Origin: Synergistaceae bacterium
GTDB taxonomy: Bacteria; Synergistota; Synergistia; Synergistales; Aminobacteriaceae
NCBI GenBank assembly: GCA_031267575.1
Contig: JAIRYN010000021.1
Coordinates: 1-34,836 of the forward strand
Direction: 5' to 3'
Length of the DNA: 34,836 nt
Below the pieces are notes generated by a model, which had not been told where the DNA came from, made no database searches, and saw only the letters and a list, made by a program, of their open reading frames with translations. Positions 15,417 through 24,460 of this stretch are shown in pieces. Both the position numbers and the translations under genes were made by a program. Positions within the stretch are counted from its first letter, which is position 1. Each line of letters starts with the position of its first letter.

Positions 15417-16550
15417 TCAGTTGATCTTTTGCTCAGCAGGCAGCACGATCGTCTCCGTATCGGTACCGGAAGAAGAAGGCGCGACAGTTCCCGTCGAAGC
15501 AGGAGAGGATATGCTCTCCCGAATCGTCGCCCCTGGGTCAATACGAAGGCTTTCCGGAACCGGATAGCCGGATACCTGCACGTCCCCAGAGGTTTCCACG
15601 AAGGTGATGCTTCCCTCCGCTATCGTGAGCGCTTCGCCGCGAATGAGTAATCCACCCAGCAACCCCAAGGGTCCTAGGGCGATCGCGCCGACGATACTGG
15701 TGGCTCCAGCCCCAATCATGGCGCCTTCGCCTTTGTTCCAGCTCTTTTCCGCGTCTTTCGTGGCCTTCTGAGAGGCGTTGCCGACGGTAACCGGGGGGCG
15801 CTGGGGACCCAGTGGCACCAATGCCTTAAAATCGATGCGGATCTCACTGGGTAAACCGCCGTGGCGGGGTTTTTTCACTTCTTGGATGTTGGCGGATATA
15901 GGGCTCCCCTTGGGTGCCACTAAAACCTTGTTCACCAGAAGGTCATCCACCAGCGCCAGCGCCACAGAATCCCCTTTTTGGGCTTTGGCGGGGGTCAGTT
16001 CTTCGAGAAATTTTATCTTCAAAACGGTGCTCGTCGGTAAAATCACGTCCTGAAAGAGCACGGGGTCGGCTACCAGCGAGGCCAGAATGCGCTCCACGCG
16101 CATTGCCAGAGGCTTGCCGTATTGCATTTCCCCGTCCAAGTCCACCTCCATATCTTCAACTCGCTTCAGGGCCGGTTTCCATCCTTGCGCGTTTTGTCCC
16201 ACGATCCACTCAGCCACGCTGAGCTTGAAGAGCATGGAGGGCTGGTCCGTCGTCCCCACCTCCAGAAAGTTCAAAGTAGCGGCGTGGCGCTCGGAGATGC
16301 TACCGGGAAGGTCCCTGCCGAACAGTTCCTTTTCGACGGTGTTCAATCGCTCGATGAGTCCTCCTTTGTTGGCTTCGCCGTAAACGATAGTCTCGACTCG
16401 CTTCATCATCAGCATGGACGTGCTTTGCTCTGTGTCGTTCACTACCTGAGCCGCTTGGGCGGGAATCACTAGACCGAAGACCGCGATAGAGGTGAAAAAA
16501 CCTATCAGCAATATCCCTCGAAAGCCCCTCTCCTTCGTTATTTTGTTCAA
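15417..16550 (-). CDS. Exported protein of unknown function, first gene of the lpt operon
   Basis: Not recognised. Seen: 377 residues from TTG 16550, supported by GAGGAGG 8 bases upstream. An ATG between the two is out of frame. The signal peptide (GFFTSIAVFGLVIPAQAA) is cleaved near residue 34. The N-terminal mature part has SMLMMKRVETIVYGEANKGGLIERLNTVEKELFGRDLPGS, a pattern that may recur around SERHAATLNFLE. A later beta-rich part (LPTSTVLKIKFLEELTPAKAQKGDSVALALVDDLLV, APKGSPISANIQEV) looks like an SH3-like or SAF-like exported domain. A glycine-rich hydrophobic stretch (GAMIGAGATSIVGAIALGPLGLLGGLL) could insert into or associate with a membrane. It opens a four-gene unit with lptC and lptD, so an outer-membrane or LPS-related role is likely (inference). 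Confidence 0.72.
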   Translation of the reverse strand: MNKITKERGFRGILLIGFFTSIAVFGLVIPAQAAQVVNDTEQSTSMLMMKRVETIVYGEANKGGLIERLNTVEKELFGRDLPGSISERHAATLNFLEVGTTDQPSMLFKLSVAEWIVGQNAQGWKPALKRVEDMEVDLDGEMQYGKPLAMRVERILASLVADPVLFQDVILPTSTVLKIKFLEELTPAKAQKGDSVALALVDDLLVNKVLVAPKGSPISANIQEVKKPRHGGLPSEIRIDFKALVPLGPQRPPVTVGNASQKATKDAEKSWNKGEGAMIGAGATSIVGAIALGPLGLLGGLLIRGEALTIAEGSITFVETSGDVQVSGYPVPESLRIDPGATIRESISSPASTGTVAPSSSGTDTETIVLPAEQKIN

Positions 16551-16585
16551 TGTGCATACCTCCTCGAAACATACGGTTTTCCCTT

Positions 16586-16669
16586 AAGTTTTCCACTAAG
16601 TTTTCTATATAAGTTTTCTATATAAGTTTTCCCTATATAAGTATAAGTTTTCCCTACATAAGTTTTCCA
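16586..16669. repeat. Tandem AAGTTTTCTATAT-type array upstream of the lpt operon
   Basis: About six imperfect units of AAGTTTTC plus CTATAT/CCTACAT. On the - strand the units read AAAACTTATATAG and offer several TATAAT-like boxes ahead of the lpt operon start. A TTGACG lies further upstream near 16692-16697. The array may have multiplied or displaced promoter elements; no single promoter can be named. Confidence 0.8.
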
Positions 16670-16726
16670 GCAAGTCAGTGATGTCGTCAACTATCCTAAT
16701 TTTATCAGTTGGGAAGGCTTTGCGAC

Positions 16727-16843
16727 ATGCGTTTCGAGGCGCGAAACCACGGTTTCGTCTTGGCCTCAGTGGCCATAGCGCTTTTACTTTGGGCCTTTTA
16801 CGATCAAGCGATGAGAAAGCCAACGGCTTCAGTCGTTGGATGA
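16727..16843 (+). pseudogene. 38-residue pilin-N-terminus-like fragment, possibly cut by repeat copy B
   Basis: ATG 16727 opens 38 residues with a hydrophobic stretch GFVLASVAIALLLWAFYDQ, which recalls the N-terminal helix of type IV pilins and pseudopilins, although the usual Glu at +5 is absent. The last 16 residues lie inside repeat copy B, so the rest of a gene could have been lost by insertion. There is no ribosome site I would trust. The segment also holds a perfect hairpin CGAAACC-AC-GGTTTCG (16742-16757). Chance is a serious alternative. Confidence 0.2.
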
Positions 16844-17068
16844 ATTGGATGAAATTGAATGAGAATCGCAACGCCGCCGTTGGCGGCGTTTGTTTTGTAT
16901 TTGGTTTCTTGTCATAGGTCTACTTTCATGTTAAACCCCTTTTTATGGCTTATCAACGTGAGATGCGGGGCGAAACACGACCAGCATATCAATGCCAGCA
17001 TATCATGCCAGGATATCAATGCCAGGATATCATGCCAGGATATCAATGTGGCTGTGGGAGTATGTCAA
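16796..17068 (+). repeat. Dispersed intergenic repeat, copy B (MITE-like)
   Basis: Copy B aligns with 11466-11816. The central ~75 bp (16860-16935) is nearly identical, including the hairpin. The left stem CCAACGGCTTCAGTCGTTGG is perfect at its ends, while the right subterminal hairpin is degraded. Here the units ATATCAATGCCAGG/ATATCATGCCAGG are amplified about five times (16986-17046), where copy A has only two related units. It ends 1 bp before the pyrG stop. No transposase is encoded. Confidence 0.75.
16870..16902 (+). terminator. Terminator-like hairpin in repeat copy B
   Basis: AACGCCGCC (16870-16878), loop GTT, GGCGGCGTT (16882-16890), then TGTTTTGTATTT. No established + strand gene lies upstream, so here it is probably cargo of the repeat. 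Confidence 0.55.
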
Positions 17069-17069
17069 C

Positions 17070-18739
<1,670 letters not shown>

Positions 18740-18760
18740 TTTCGCGCAAGCAATTACCCC

Positions 18761-18797
18761 AAAACAAAACTGGACCAGAAAAAAAAAACTGGTCCAG
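18761..18797 (-). terminator. Rho-independent terminator of the LysM/M23 gene
   Basis: Stem CTGGACCAG (18770-18778) with CTGGTCCAG (18789-18797), loop of ten A on + (ten T on -), followed on the - strand by TTTTGTTTT. It lies 36 bp past the M23 stop and separates that gene from pyrG. Confidence 0.85.
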
Positions 18798-18832
18798 CTT
18801 CCACTTCCACGTTTTACTTGTATTTTTTACTT

Positions 18833-20548
18833 TTATCGCAGGTAGGACAATGGATTCGCCGGGCTGTTGCCGTTACGGATCTCAAAGTGGAGGTGAGGCC
18901 CTGTTGCCCTTCCCGTAGATCCCACGCGAGCGATATTCTGCCCCACGGAAACCCTGGCTCCTTGTTTGACCAAAAAAGAATTGCAGTGAGCGTAAAGCGT
19001 AGACTGACCGCTGCTATGTTCCACGACCACGACCTTACCGTACCCTCCCATCCAACCAGCGTAGACCACTTTACCTTCTCTAGAGCTATTGATGACTGTC
19101 CCTCTCCCCGCCTTGATGTCGATGCCTGTGTGGAAATCTCTGCGCTTTGTAATAGGGTGACGCCGCCAGCCAAAAGGACTATTGATTTTACCCATGACCG
19201 GCCATCGGAAACTCCGTGAGACCTTTTGCACAGTTTTGCCTGTGTTCTTAGACGAGGTGGATGTGGATTTTTTCTCGACGACTCGGGTTTCGGCCACCGC
19301 CTCGGGACGCGCGCCGGGCAGGAAAATTTCATTATCCACTTTTAAAGCAACGGGATTGATCGTAGGGTTGGCTTTGCGAATTTTGTCCACGGCCACCTGG
19401 TAACGTTTGGCGATGTTATCGATGTTATCCCCTTTCTTTAATTTGTAGAAAATACCGTCCTGGTTGGGTATTCGCAAAACAGCGCCCGGACGCAGCACAG
19501 AAGAGTTTTTGAAAATGTTGCTGCCCACCAGGGTATCCACTTCCAAGTTTTGGGAGTTCGCGATAGACCACAAGCTATCCCCCGTCGCCACGACATAAGA
19601 AACGACCGTCACGGGAAGAACTTGTTCCCGCAAAGCCGCCGCGCGCATCTTGCGAGTCCGGACTTCCTCTAGAGTGCTCTCGATATCCTCAGGTTCGTTA
19701 GGAACGAGAATAATCTGTTGGGCAGCCAGACGATTGGCGTCCTTCAAGCCGTTGGCGCGAAGAATATCCTGAGCCGTGATCCCGCCATATTGGAAGGCGA
19801 TGTCGGACAGGGTTTCCCCCTTTTTGACCACGTGTTCGCGCCAACCCGCCCCGATCTCCGCGAGAATGATGTCCTCGTCTGGGAGTTCCATACCCGGCAA
19901 GTCGTCGAGAGAATCGTCGGGCAAACGCATCCCATCTTCCATTGTGTTGAGGATGATAGACTCGAAATCCGCCAAATCTTTGGGTAAGGGCCCAAAATCC
20001 CCCATTGGTTCGCTGAGAAGCATGGGGAGGGGTAAGGAAGCCATATCGACCACAGCTGCAAAGCTCAAATCCGCGCTTTCGACCTTGGGCAAGGAGGAAA
20101 ACACGTTCATTTCTCTAAGTTCTTTTTCTCTAAGTTCTTTTTCTCTGAGTTTTTTTTCTCTGAGTTCTTTTTCTCTGAGTTCTTTAAGGGATAACAACTC
20201 CCCCCCTTTTGGATCCAAGAACTCATCTTCTTCGCTCTCTTCACCGATGCTCTCTTCACCGATGATCGCCGCGTAAGTTGCGCCTTTTGTGGACGTGGCT
20301 TCAGCCATTCGTTTCATGTCGACATTGTCGCTCAGATCGACCACAATAAAACCACTTGCGGATAAACTTTCCTCGTTCTCCCGATCTCTCAGGTTTCCCC
20401 AAGCGATCCCCGAAAAACGGCTGCCGGCAGATACCATCAAAAACACGGACAACCCCAACATGAAAAAGATCACAAGCCCGAAGCCCCATTGAAATTCTCT
20501 GGAGGAGGAAACCTTCTTCTTTTCCCGTTTGGATGTTCTCAAGTACAT
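18833..20548 (-). CDS. Membrane-anchored LysM/M23 murein endopeptidase
   Basis: Seen: up to 571 residues. One N-terminal transmembrane segment (about 22-42) is followed by a Glu/Leu-rich stretch with five tandem LREKE units (122-146). Three LysM peptidoglycan-binding domains lie at about 238-283, 317-361 and 366-411. The C-terminal M23 LytM/lysostaphin domain has zinc ligands His473 and Asp477 (FHTGID), catalytic His521 (YAH) and His554 (HLHFE). All are intact, so it should be an active DD- or LD-endopeptidase, or an NlpD/EnvC-like factor, in the periplasm. GGGAGGG abuts ATG 20548 with almost no gap, so TTG 20542 (6 bases away) is the better start by spacing. Its own terminator follows. Confidence 0.9.
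   Translation of the reverse strand: MYLRTSKREKKKVSSSREFQWGFGLVIFFMLGLSVFLMVSAGSRFSGIAWGNLRDRENEESLSASGFIVVDLSDNVDMKRMAEATSTKGATYAAIIGEESIGEESEEDEFLDPKGGELLSLKELREKELREKKLREKELREKELREMNVFSSLPKVESADLSFAAVVDMASLPLPMLLSEPMGDFGPLPKDLADFESIILNTMEDGMRLPDDSLDDLPGMELPDEDIILAEIGAGWREHVVKKGETLSDIAFQYGGITAQDILRANGLKDANRLAAQQIILVPNEPEDIESTLEEVRTRKMRAAALREQVLPVTVVSYVVATGDSLWSIANSQNLEVDTLVGSNIFKNSSVLRPGAVLRIPNQDGIFYKLKKGDNIDNIAKRYQVAVDKIRKANPTINPVALKVDNEIFLPGARPEAVAETRVVEKKSTSTSSKNTGKTVQKVSRSFRWPVMGKINSPFGWRRHPITKRRDFHTGIDIKAGRGTVINSSREGKVVYAGWMGGYGKVVVVEHSSGQSTLYAHCNSFLVKQGARVSVGQNIARVGSTGRATGPHLHFEIRNGNSPANPLSYLR
20110..20263 (-). repeat. In-frame 15-bp arrays in the M23 gene
   Basis: Five units of CTCTRAGTTCTTTTT (20110-20182) encode LREKE repeats. 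A perfect doublet of GCTCTCTTCACCGAT (20234-20248/20249-20263) encodes IGEES twice. Both have period 15, in frame, in the linker between the membrane anchor and the LysM domains. Confidence 0.93.
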
Positions 20549-21026
20549 CCCTCCCGCGCTGAAAGTCGGGTCGAAAAAATCAACTCCGAAGTCGAAAACC
20601 CACGAAAAAACAAAAACTCGCTCAATTCACGCCAATCATCCAGAAAAATCCAGAAAAATCCAGAAAAATAAATTCTCCTTAAAGCTTGGGTTCTTCCCAC
20701 AAACAATCTTCCGTAAACCAATCTTCCGTACACAATCTTCTGCTTGACACGCCCTGACACGCCCATATCTCAGCGGCGTATCGTTATTGTTTTAGAACCC
20801 ATTCCCAGTCTACACACGGGCATTATATCACAACGCGAAAAATCAACTTTTCGAAGGGATAATTGAGGGGATAATTGAGGGGATAATTAATGATCGATTA
20901 ATAACAGTTTTTTCATAATAACAATTTCTCGATCCTTTATACTTCAAGAATACGAGAAGAGTACGAACGATTAAGCTAAAATATAAAAATAACTTTAACT
21001 TTTTGTTATTTAAGGAGAGGGCCGTT
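20549..21026. other. Divergent gap between M23 and rsmB
   Basis: About 480 bp without a credible gene. It contains a 10-bp ATCCAGAAAA unit three times (20638-20669), AATCTTCCGTA-type doublets (about 20705-20745), a TGACACGCCC doublet, and a 12-bp GGGATAATTGAG unit about three times (20856-20889). AT-rich sequence at 20890-21010 should hold the rsmB operon promoter; TATACT at about 20938 and TATAAA near 20984 are candidate -10 boxes without clear -35 partners. Confidence 0.65.
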
Positions 21027-22382
21027 TTGCGTGGAATCGAGGGAGCGCTGTTCGTCTTGCGCCGCGTTAAGGCAGGTCGGTTGGTGAGTGAGGCGTTGCG
21101 TTCGTTGGGGGGGGAAATCGCCGCGCCGGAGTTATCTCTAGCCGCGTCTCTCGCCTATGCCGTGTTGCGGCGGGAATCCTTGTGGAGGGCGCTTTTCGGC
21201 GCTTACGTGAAGAAAGAACGATCTGGAAAACCCCAGGGGCTTGACCCGACCGTTTCGGACTGTCTTTTGCTGGGTACGGCGGGGATTTTGGAACTCAAAA
21301 ATTTTGCAAAAGCCGCGCTGGTCAACGGCTTGCTGGAGATTCTGAAGTCCGAGGGTCGGGCAAAGGCCGTGCCGATGGTGAACGCCATTCTCCGGAACGT
21401 AGATAGAGGGGGGCTTACGGCTATGGAAAAACTGTATCGCAGTTCCCAGACAAAAGACCGCGCCTTGTGGGCGGGGGTGCCTGAATGGACGCTTCCGACC
21501 TGGAATAGATCTTGGAACAACGAGGAGCTTTTCGAGCTGTTTGAGCTGATGCAAATTCCTCCTCGCGGATCGTTGCGAGTGGCTCCAGGCAAAAGAGGAG
21601 AAGTGCTTGACCTCCTGAAGAGTCACGGAATGGAGGGTGTTCCATCCGACCTTTTCCCCGAATCAATCCGCCTTGCCTCCACGGTTCTTCCTACCCTCGT
21701 TCCGGGGTTCGATCGGGGGCTCGTCACGATGCAAACGGAGGGCTCCATGTTGGCCGCGTCTCTGGTCACTCAATTTGCCCGACCAAACGGACTCGTTCTG
21801 GATATGTGTTCGGGGCGAGGCGTTAAAGCGGGACAAATCGCGCAATTCCTAAATTCTGGGGTCTTGGGCTCCGGGGCGCGACTCGAGTGTTGGGAACTTT
21901 CCTCGGAGCGTCACTTGGCCGCTGTTCGAGAGATTGAAAGACTGGGAATACAAGATCGTGTGACGCTGCGCTTGGGGAACGCTCTTTCACTCGTTCCGCC
22001 GGAAAAACCCTCCGTCATATTGCTGGATGTCCCCTGTACGGGTAGCGGCACCTGGAACCGTAAGCCTGAATCCAAATGGAAGCTCTCCTGGGCAAAGTTG
22101 GATAAGTTCCACGCGTTGCAGTCGAGTTTGTTGCGTAGGGCATTAACTCTGGCGGAGGCTGGTGGTATTATAATCTACGTGACCTGTAGCCTTTTGCGTC
22201 AGGAAAACGAAAACATCGTGGCGGAAGCTCTTGCCAACCAAGAGGGGTGTATTGTGTTGGACGTTCCGTGGGAGGGTTCCCATCTGCGCCGAGGACGCCC
22301 TTGGGGAACGTATATTTGGCCTAATTTACCGTGGTTGGATGGTTTTTATGCTTCTATCATCATGAAAAGAGCGGGGGCTTGA
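21027..22382 (+). CDS. rsmB: 16S rRNA (cytosine-C5)-methyltransferase RsmB
   Basis: Seen: 451 residues from TTG 21027, chosen because AAGGAGAGG (21012-21020) sits just ahead; the in-frame TTG 21003 would place that site inside the gene. An N-terminal NusB-like RNA-binding half (VLRRVKAGRLVSEALRS..., VNAILRNVDR) is followed by a Rossmann methyltransferase with VLDMCSGRGVKAGQIA (SAM loop), DVPCTGSGTWNRKPE (motif IV, Cys that releases product) and YVTCSLLRQENE (motif VI, catalytic Cys). Known: it methylates C967 of 16S rRNA in E. coli numbering. It heads a six-gene + strand operon. Confidence 0.9.
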   Translation: MRGIEGALFVLRRVKAGRLVSEALRSLGGEIAAPELSLAASLAYAVLRRESLWRALFGAYVKKERSGKPQGLDPTVSDCLLLGTAGILELKNFAKAALVNGLLEILKSEGRAKAVPMVNAILRNVDRGGLTAMEKLYRSSQTKDRALWAGVPEWTLPTWNRSWNNEELFELFELMQIPPRGSLRVAPGKRGEVLDLLKSHGMEGVPSDLFPESIRLASTVLPTLVPGFDRGLVTMQTEGSMLAASLVTQFARPNGLVLDMCSGRGVKAGQIAQFLNSGVLGSGARLECWELSSERHLAAVREIERLGIQDRVTLRLGNALSLVPPEKPSVILLDVPCTGSGTWNRKPESKWKLSWAKLDKFHALQSSLLRRALTLAEAGGIIIYVTCSLLRQENENIVAEALANQEGCIVLDVPWEGSHLRRGRPWGTYIWPNLPWLDGFYASIIMKRAGA

Positions 22383-22387
22383 GGAAT

Positions 22388-23716
22388 ATGGACAAGATAT
22401 TCCGATGGACTTTATTATGTGTGGTCCTGGTGATTTTCACTTCGGGAGCGGTGGCGGTTTACACGGTTTTTTTCAGTAGTCCGGAAGAAAATATCGCGAC
22501 ACCTCCGCTACGCGAAATGTCGATCATTGAAGCCGAAGTGGAGGCCAAGCGGATGGGTTTCGTTGTGCAGGTGGAACAGGTGATCTCATCTTTGCCCGAG
22601 GGACGGGTTCTGGCCCAATCCCCCGAGGCGGGAGAGAGAGTGCGTAAGGGCAGAACTCTTTTACTGCGAGTTAGTAAAGGAGGGCCGCGCCGGACGGTGC
22701 CCGATGTGCGGAACCAAGCCGTCGCTCGGGCTCAAAAGCTTATTCAAGAGCAGGGCTTTGAGGTGGGGGACGTGATCTACATCAAGGACAACGCCTGGCC
22801 GTCGGGCGTGGTCATTGCCCAGAGCCCGGCCGCGCCCGCTAATATTCCCAGCGACACAAAAATTCACCTTTTGGTCAATCAGCCTGGACCAGGGTCAGAT
22901 GGGAAAGTCGTGATCCCCGACGTGGCGCAGATGCTGGAGCGACAAGCGCGGGAGCTTCTGACGACCAGTGGGTTGAAAATCGCCACCGTAGATCCCGTCT
23001 ACAGTCCCAACGCCGTCGAGGGCCTCGTCATCAGCACCCGCCCCGCCGCGGGAACATCGGTACGGGTGGGAGACGGCATTCGCCTGAGAATCGCCACCAC
23101 GAAACGGCCACAAGGTGTGCCGGAACCTCCTTCCTCTTCTTCTTCTTCTTCTTCCTCTTCCTCTTCGTCCCCTCCGCGCTCTTCTCAGGCGAACGAAATC
23201 CCTAGTCCGCAGGTAGTAGTAACGGTTCCAGGTCAGGGGAACATTTTTGTGGGTGAGGGATTCGACCCCAACGCCCCGGCGACGCCTATCCAGGTGGTCG
23301 ACTCCAATGTCTCGGTTTTCGACCAACGCTCGGCTCCGTCATCCACAGTCGCCAGAGCGCCCCTGCCTCCGGTCTCAACTCCTCAGCCAGCGACACAAAC
23401 GCAATCCGCACAATCCTCACAACCCGCGACTTCTCCAGCTTCGGTCGTCAATTCTAGGACTCAGGCGAAAGTGTCCCAGCCCATCAATTTGCAGCCGGTG
23501 GGCGGAAAAATCGCCCGAATCCGCTACCAGGTTCCCCCTCTTTCGCGGCCTTTGCAGCTCAAAATAGAGTTGGTGGATTCGTCGGGAACCAAGATTCTCT
23601 GGGATCGTGAAGCCGTAAGCGGTCAGCGTCTGTCGTTAGATACGCCTTACTCCAGAGAGTGCACCGTAAGAATTTACTTGGGAGGCGACTTCGTTTGGCA
23701 GGACAAATACATGTAA
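22388..23716 (+). CDS. Membrane-anchored PASTA-repeat protein without a kinase domain
   Basis: Seen: 442 residues from ATG 22388, 5 bp after rsmB, with GAGGA close ahead. One transmembrane segment (about 9-29) precedes three PASTA domains (about 38-96, 101-166 and 172-237), with the usual pattern of VPDV, an A--L---GF helix, and Q-P--G. A tract of about 13 serines and a Pro/Ser/Gln-rich linker lead to a C-terminal beta domain (PVGGKIARIRYQVPPL...VRIYLGGDFVWQDKYM). Known: PASTA domains bind peptidoglycan and usually form the outer half of PrkC/Stk1 Ser/Thr kinases. The kinase half is absent, although the gene sits where prkC lies in Firmicutes (between rsmB and rpe). A cell-wall sensor or divisome-type scaffold is likely (inference). 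Confidence 0.85.
   Translation: MDKIFRWTLLCVVLVIFTSGAVAVYTVFFSSPEENIATPPLREMSIIEAEVEAKRMGFVVQVEQVISSLPEGRVLAQSPEAGERVRKGRTLLLRVSKGGPRRTVPDVRNQAVARAQKLIQEQGFEVGDVIYIKDNAWPSGVVIAQSPAAPANIPSDTKIHLLVNQPGPGSDGKVVIPDVAQMLERQARELLTTSGLKIATVDPVYSPNAVEGLVISTRPAAGTSVRVGDGIRLRIATTKRPQGVPEPPSSSSSSSSSSSSSPPRSSQANEIPSPQVVVTVPGQGNIFVGEGFDPNAPATPIQVVDSNVSVFDQRSAPSSTVARAPLPPVSTPQPATQTQSAQSSQPATSPASVVNSRTQAKVSQPINLQPVGGKIARIRYQVPPLSRPLQLKIELVDSSGTKILWDREAVSGQRLSLDTPYSRECTVRIYLGGDFVWQDKYM
23132..23170 (+). repeat. Serine-codon microsatellite (TCT/TCC) in the PASTA gene
   Basis: Thirteen consecutive Ser codons, mostly TCT and TCC, form a trinucleotide tract between the third PASTA domain and the C-terminal domain. 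Copy-number change would alter linker length without breaking the frame. Confidence 0.9.
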
Positions 23717-24393
23717 TGGAGCGAAGGCTATTTTTCGCTCCCTCCGTGCTGGGGGCCGATCCCTTGAATGTGGGCAACGCTGTGGATTCTCTGAGAGGAA
23801 ATTTCGATTGGCTTCACCTGGACGTTATGGACGGGCATTTTGTTCCCAACATTTCCTTCGGTCCTGGGATGGCGCGGGCGTTGCGTAGAAAATATCCCGA
23901 TGCCTTCCTCGACACTCACTTGATGGTGGATCATCCGGACGCTTTTTTGTCCGCTTTCGCAGAAGCCGGAGTTTCTCAAATCTCGGTCCACGCGGAGGCG
24001 GAACCTCAATTACTTCACGACCGCCTAGCCCGTATTCGGAGCGCGGGGCTCGCGGCGGGGGTGGCCATCGCTCCCCCCACTCCTGTGGAGTTGCTGCGTT
24101 TCGCGCTTCCCGTGGTTGACGTGGTGATGGTGATGTCGGTGACTCCGGGTTTCGGTGGCCAGAGATTGATTGAAGAAACCCTGGAAAAGACGAGGGACCT
24201 GGCTCGTTTGCGCGCTGTGGAAGGATATAATTACCGGATACAGATGGACGGCGGTATTGACCTGGAAAATGTCGCGCAAGTCGCGGACGCGGGTTGCGAT
24301 ATTTTTGTCGTAGGCAGCGCCCTTTTCGGTAACACCGATCCAGGTCATTACCTGAAAGAAATGCGGCAACTCGCGCAAAATCGTTTGTGTTGA
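23716..24393 (+). CDS. rpe: Ribulose-phosphate 3-epimerase
   Basis: Interconverts ribulose-5-phosphate and xylulose-5-phosphate in the pentose phosphate pathway. Seen: 225 residues from ATG 23716, overlapping the previous stop as TAATG; the upstream open frame is read-through. Motifs are FAPSVLGADPLNV, WLHLDVMDGHFVPNISFGPGM (catalytic Asp), DTHLMVDHPD, MSVTPGFGGQ, and QMDGGIDLEN with VVGSALFG for phosphate binding. The stop codon lies within an 11-bp unit repeated three times (24387-24420), so the tail is repeat-affected. Confidence 0.95.
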   Translation: MERRLFFAPSVLGADPLNVGNAVDSLRGNFDWLHLDVMDGHFVPNISFGPGMARALRRKYPDAFLDTHLMVDHPDAFLSAFAEAGVSQISVHAEAEPQLLHDRLARIRSAGLAAGVAIAPPTPVELLRFALPVVDVVMVMSVTPGFGGQRLIEETLEKTRDLARLRAVEGYNYRIQMDGGIDLENVAQVADAGCDIFVVGSALFGNTDPGHYLKEMRQLAQNRLC

Positions 24394-24420
24394 TTTTGTG
24401 TTGATTTTGTGTTGATTTTG
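24387..24420 (+). repeat. 11-bp unit repeated three times over the rpe stop codon
   Basis: TGTGTTGATTT units run head to tail from the last codon of rpe into the spacer. Each unit brings an extra in-register TGA-like triplet. Confidence 0.92.
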
Positions 24421-24460
24421 TAAAATACATAAAAAGGCATATAAAAAGGAGGCTTTGTTT

